In this document: one piece after another, positions 61,439-64,000 of the stretch
Layout of the letters: every line of letters starts with the position of its first letter
Numbering within the stretch: position 1 is the first letter of the stretch
Origin: Sphingomonas endophytica
Lineage (GTDB): Bacteria; Pseudomonadota; Alphaproteobacteria; Sphingomonadales; Sphingomonadaceae
Reading direction: 5' to 3'
NCBI RefSeq assembly: GCF_014199415.1
Contig: NZ_JACIJN010000005.1
Coordinates: 224,069 to 288,068, forward strand
DNA length: 64,000 nucleotides
The notes under the pieces: model-generated
Database searches by the model: none
What the model was told of the DNA's origin: nothing
What the model saw: only the letters and a program-made list of their open reading frames with translations
Made by a program: the position numbers and the translations under genes

Positions 61439-62776
61439 TCACGCGCGGCTGTTCGAGTCCAGTCGCGCAATCGCCCGCTCCCGCCCGATCAGCGGGAGCA
61501 GCGCCGCCATGTCCGGGCCGTGATCGCGTCCGGTCAGCGCGCGGCGCAGCGGCAGGAACAGCGGCTTGCCCTTGCGTCCGGTCGCCTCCTTCAGCGCGTT
61601 GGTCAGCGCGTGCCATGGGTCGCCAGCCCAATCGATCGTGCGCGCGACCTCGGCGGCCTGCGCGACATAAGTGGCGTCCTCGCCCACCGCGGGGGCGTCG
61701 ACCGGCCCCTCGATCACCTGCCACCAGTCCGCCGCCCCGGCGACCGTCTCGAGATTGGGGCGGATCGCCTCCCACACCGCCGCATCCATTCCGGCGGGCA
61801 GACGATCGGCGACCGCATCGAACGGCATTTGGTGGATGACGCGGGCGTTGACCTGCGCCAGCTCGCGTTCGTCGAACCTCGCGGGGGCGCGGCCGAAATG
61901 CGCAAAGTCGAAGGCGTCGAGCAGCGGTCCGGGGTCGAGCATCGGCTCGACCGGCTGACTGGTGCCGAGCCGCGCGAGCAGCGAGACGATCGCGGCGGGC
62001 TCGATCCCTTCGTCACGCAGCGCATCCACACCCAGGCTGCCGAGCCGCTTCGACAATTTGCCCTCCGCGCCGGTCAGCAACGCCTCGTGCGCGAAGGCGG
62101 GCGGGGTCGCGCCCATCGCGGCGAACATCTGCAATTGCAGCGCGGTATTGGTGACGTGATCCTCGCCGCGCACGACGTGCGTCACGCCCATGTCGCGGTC
62201 GTCGATCGCCGAGGGCAGCATATAGAGCCACGAACCATCGGCGCGACGGATCACCGGATCGCTCATCGTCGCCGCGTCGAACTGCTGCGGGCCGCGGATC
62301 AGGTCGGTCCATTCGATCGGCGTCGCATGGTCGAGCCGGAACCGCCAGTGCGGGCGGACGCCCTGTGCCTCCAGCGCCGCGCGCTCGGCGTCGCTCAACG
62401 CCAGTGCGGCGCGGTCGTAGAGCGGCGGCAACCCGCGCCCGCGCAGGATCTTGCGCTTGAGGTCCAGCTCCTGCGCGGTCTCGTAAGCCGGGTAGATATG
62501 GCCGGCCCCGCGCAGTTCCTCGAACACCTCCTCATAGCGGGCGGTGCGCGCCGACTGGCGCTCCTCGGCGTCGGGGTGAAGCCCCAGCCAGGCGAGATCG
62601 GCGCGGATCGCATCGACGAACCGTTCCTCGCTGCGCTCGGCATCGGTATCGTCGATGCGCAGCAGGAAGCGTCCGCCGTGCGCGCGCGCCCACATCCAGT
62701 TGTGGAGCGCGGTGCGGATGTTGCCGACGTGCAGCGTGCCGGTCGGCGAGGGTGCGAAGCGGGTGATGACGGTCAT
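61439..62776 (-). CDS. gltX: Glutamyl-tRNA synthetase
   Basis: A 445-aa class I aminoacyl-tRNA synthetase. The HIGH motif appears as [11 protein letters not shown] and the KMSKS motif as [12 protein letters not shown]. The N-terminal [21 protein letters not shown] and [20 protein letters not shown] are diagnostic. Alphaproteobacteria often carry two GltX copies, one of which charges tRNA-Gln with glutamate; which type this is cannot be decided here. ATG 62776 is preceded by no strong ribosome-binding site. Confidence 0.95.
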   Translation of the reverse strand: MTVITRFAPSPTGTLHVGNIRTALHNWMWARAHGGRFLLRIDDTDAERSEERFVDAIRADLAWLGLHPDAEERQSARTARYEEVFEELRGAGHIYPAYETAQELDLKRKILRGRGLPPLYDRAALALSDAERAALEAQGVRPHWRFRLDHATPIEWTDLIRGPQQFDAATMSDPVIRRADGSWLYMLPSAIDDRDMGVTHVVRGEDHVTNTALQLQMFAAMGATPPAFAHEALLTGAEGKLSKRLGSLGVDALRDEGIEPAAIVSLLARLGTSQPVEPMLDPGPLLDAFDFAHFGRAPARFDERELAQVNARVIHQMPFDAVADRLPAGMDAAVWEAIRPNLETVAGAADWWQVIEGPVDAPAVGEDATYVAQAAEVARTIDWAGDPWHALTNALKEATGRKGKPLFLPLRRALTGRDHGPDMAALLPLIGRERAIARLDSNSRA

Positions 62777-62855
62777 GGGTCAGCCGCTTACGCGCGCCCC
62801 CTTCCCCTCGCCAGCCCCCGCGCCTAAACGACCGGGCACGAAAGGGTGTTCGTCC

Positions 62856-63791
62856 ATGAAATTGATGACCGGCAACTCCAACCTGCCGCTGGCGCGCGCG
62901 ATCTCCGACTATCTGGAGGTGCCGTTGACCGAGGCGCTGGTGCGCCGGTTCGCCGACGAGGAAATTTTCGTCGAGATCATGGAGAATGTCCGCGGCGAGG
63001 ACGTGTTCGTCGTCCAGTCGACCAGCTATCCGGTCAACGACAATCTGATGGAGCTGCTCATCATGGTCGACGCGCTCAAGCGCGCCTCGGCCAAGCGCAT
63101 CACCGCGGTGCTGCCCTATTTCGGCTATGCGCGGCAGGACCGAAAGCCGGGGCCGCGCACCCCGATCTCGGCCAAGCTGGTCGCCAATCTGGTGACCACC
63201 GCCGGCGCGGACCGCGTGCTGTCGGTCGACCTGCACGCCGGGCAGATCCAGGGCTTCTTCGACATCCCGACCGACAATCTCTTCGCCGCGCCGGTGATGT
63301 CGCAGGACATTCGCGCGCGCTTCGGCGAGAAGAACCTGATGGTCGTCTCGCCCGACGTCGGCGGCGTGGTGCGCGCGCGTGCGCTGTCGAAGCGGCTCGA
63401 CAACGCCCCGCTCGCGATCGTCGACAAGCGCCGTGAGCGCGCGGGCGAGTCGGAGGTGATGAACATCATCGGCGATGTCGAGGGGCGGTTCTGCATCCTG
63501 ATCGACGATATCGTCGATTCGGCGGGGACGTTGTGCAACGCCGCCGCGGCGCTGAAGGAAGCGGGGGCAGAGGATGTCGTCGCTTACGTGACGCACGGCG
63601 TACTGTCGGGTGGCGCGGTGGCGCGGGTCGAGGGCTCGGCGCTCCACGAGCTGGTCATTACCGATTCGATCGGCAACCACGACACGATCAAAAATGCCGG
63701 CAAGATCCGCCACCTGACGATCGCCCCGCTGCTCGCCGAGGCGATGCGGCGGATTTCGGACGAGGCGAGCGTCTCGTCGCTGTTCGACTGA
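62856..63791 (+). CDS. prs: Ribose-phosphate pyrophosphokinase
   Basis: A 311-aa enzyme that makes PRPP from ribose 5-phosphate and ATP for nucleotide, histidine and tryptophan synthesis. The start [79 protein letters not shown] and PRPP loop [20 protein letters not shown] are diagnostic. ATG 62856 is 80 bases from the divergent gltX start. Only spacer follows to the window end. Confidence 0.97.
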   Translation: MKLMTGNSNLPLARAISDYLEVPLTEALVRRFADEEIFVEIMENVRGEDVFVVQSTSYPVNDNLMELLIMVDALKRASAKRITAVLPYFGYARQDRKPGPRTPISAKLVANLVTTAGADRVLSVDLHAGQIQGFFDIPTDNLFAAPVMSQDIRARFGEKNLMVVSPDVGGVVRARALSKRLDNAPLAIVDKRRERAGESEVMNIIGDVEGRFCILIDDIVDSAGTLCNAAAALKEAGAEDVVAYVTHGVLSGGAVARVEGSALHELVITDSIGNHDTIKNAGKIRHLTIAPLLAEAMRRISDEASVSSLFD

Positions 63792-63885
63792 GGCGGGACG
63801 CAGGCGCGGCCACGCCCGCGCCGCTGCGCCAGCAGCGCCCCGCCCGGCCGGCGGGCCACGCCCGACCGACGACGCGGCTTTGCCG

Positions 63886-64000
<115 letters not shown>

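Overview
The window reads as a chromosomal segment of a high-GC alphaproteobacterium, most likely Sphingomonas or a close relative in Sphingomonadaceae. Supporting signs are the TonB-dependent receptor style, a TorF-type porin, the IalB-like gene before rlmN, the ccm and aa3-oxidase gene sets, the rpmF-plsX-fabH-ihfA-merR order, and dispersed palindromes common in this group. Most of it is housekeeping DNA. Genes are tightly packed and many neighbours overlap by 4 bases (ATGA or GTGA), which suggests translational coupling. I saw no phage, insertion sequence or CRISPR array.

Layout. 1-2.6 kb: start of a cyclopropane-fatty-acid synthase gene, then thrC and a SAM methyltransferase. 2.6-4.6 kb: ccmAB with a small zinc peptidase, then phhB. 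4.7-6.0 kb: a coupled pair, a GntA/YqcI-family heme N-hydroxylase and a DUF1989 protein, suggestive of guanidino-compound chemistry. 6.3-9.4 kb: fdhD and an orphan formate-dehydrogenase-like molybdoenzyme. 9.4-12.5 kb: a hairpin-rich spacer and a TonB-dependent receptor with a Gly-rich insert. 12.5-14.8 kb: an OpuC/EgtU-type ABC importer. 14.9-20.6 kb: an SDR oxidoreductase, dnaN, a large nested inverted repeat, two paralogous small outer-membrane proteins, an IalB-like protein and rlmN.

20.6-23.4 kb: a TauE/SafE permease, a flavin reductase, and a cytochrome b/MsrP-like molybdoenzyme pair. 23.5-31.6 kb: the cytochrome c oxidase locus (SURF1, DUF983, ctaE, ctaG, a 45-aa membrane protein, ctaB, ctaD, ctaC), interrupted by an oppositely oriented GT87-like gene. 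31.8-35.8 kb: an overlapping operon pyrE-pdxJ-small membrane protein-acpS-lepB-AI-2E transporter. 36-39.3 kb: a small envelope/glycan group. 39.3-42.3 kb: merR, ihfA, fabH, plsX, rpmF. 42.5-47.3 kb: an MBL hydrolase, a pabB-pabC fusion, an aspartate aminotransferase, a 46-aa protein and a lipoprotein MsrA. 47.4-49.1 kb: Trm112, a LON-domain protein and a CnoX-like thioredoxin.

49.3-54.1 kb: a TorF porin, a SulP anion transporter and a two-component system. 54.2-57.8 kb: tRNA-Gly(GCC), an HPP protein, a DUF72 protein, a hypothetical gene, an exported ABM-domain protein and a methyltransferase. 57.9-61.1 kb: riboflavin genes ribH, ribB (with a degenerate GTP-cyclohydrolase-II-like half), ribE and ribD. 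61.1-63.8 kb: a small membrane protein, gltX and prs. The last ~110 bases are C/G homopolymers that look like an assembly artefact.

The most notable observations are the guanidino-type pair (4680-5989), a palindromic repeat inserted in frame inside ribD (60309-60384), dispersed palindromes that sit on gene 3' ends and in two cases supply the stop codon, and two multi-hairpin non-coding elements (9366-9596 and 16938-17245).
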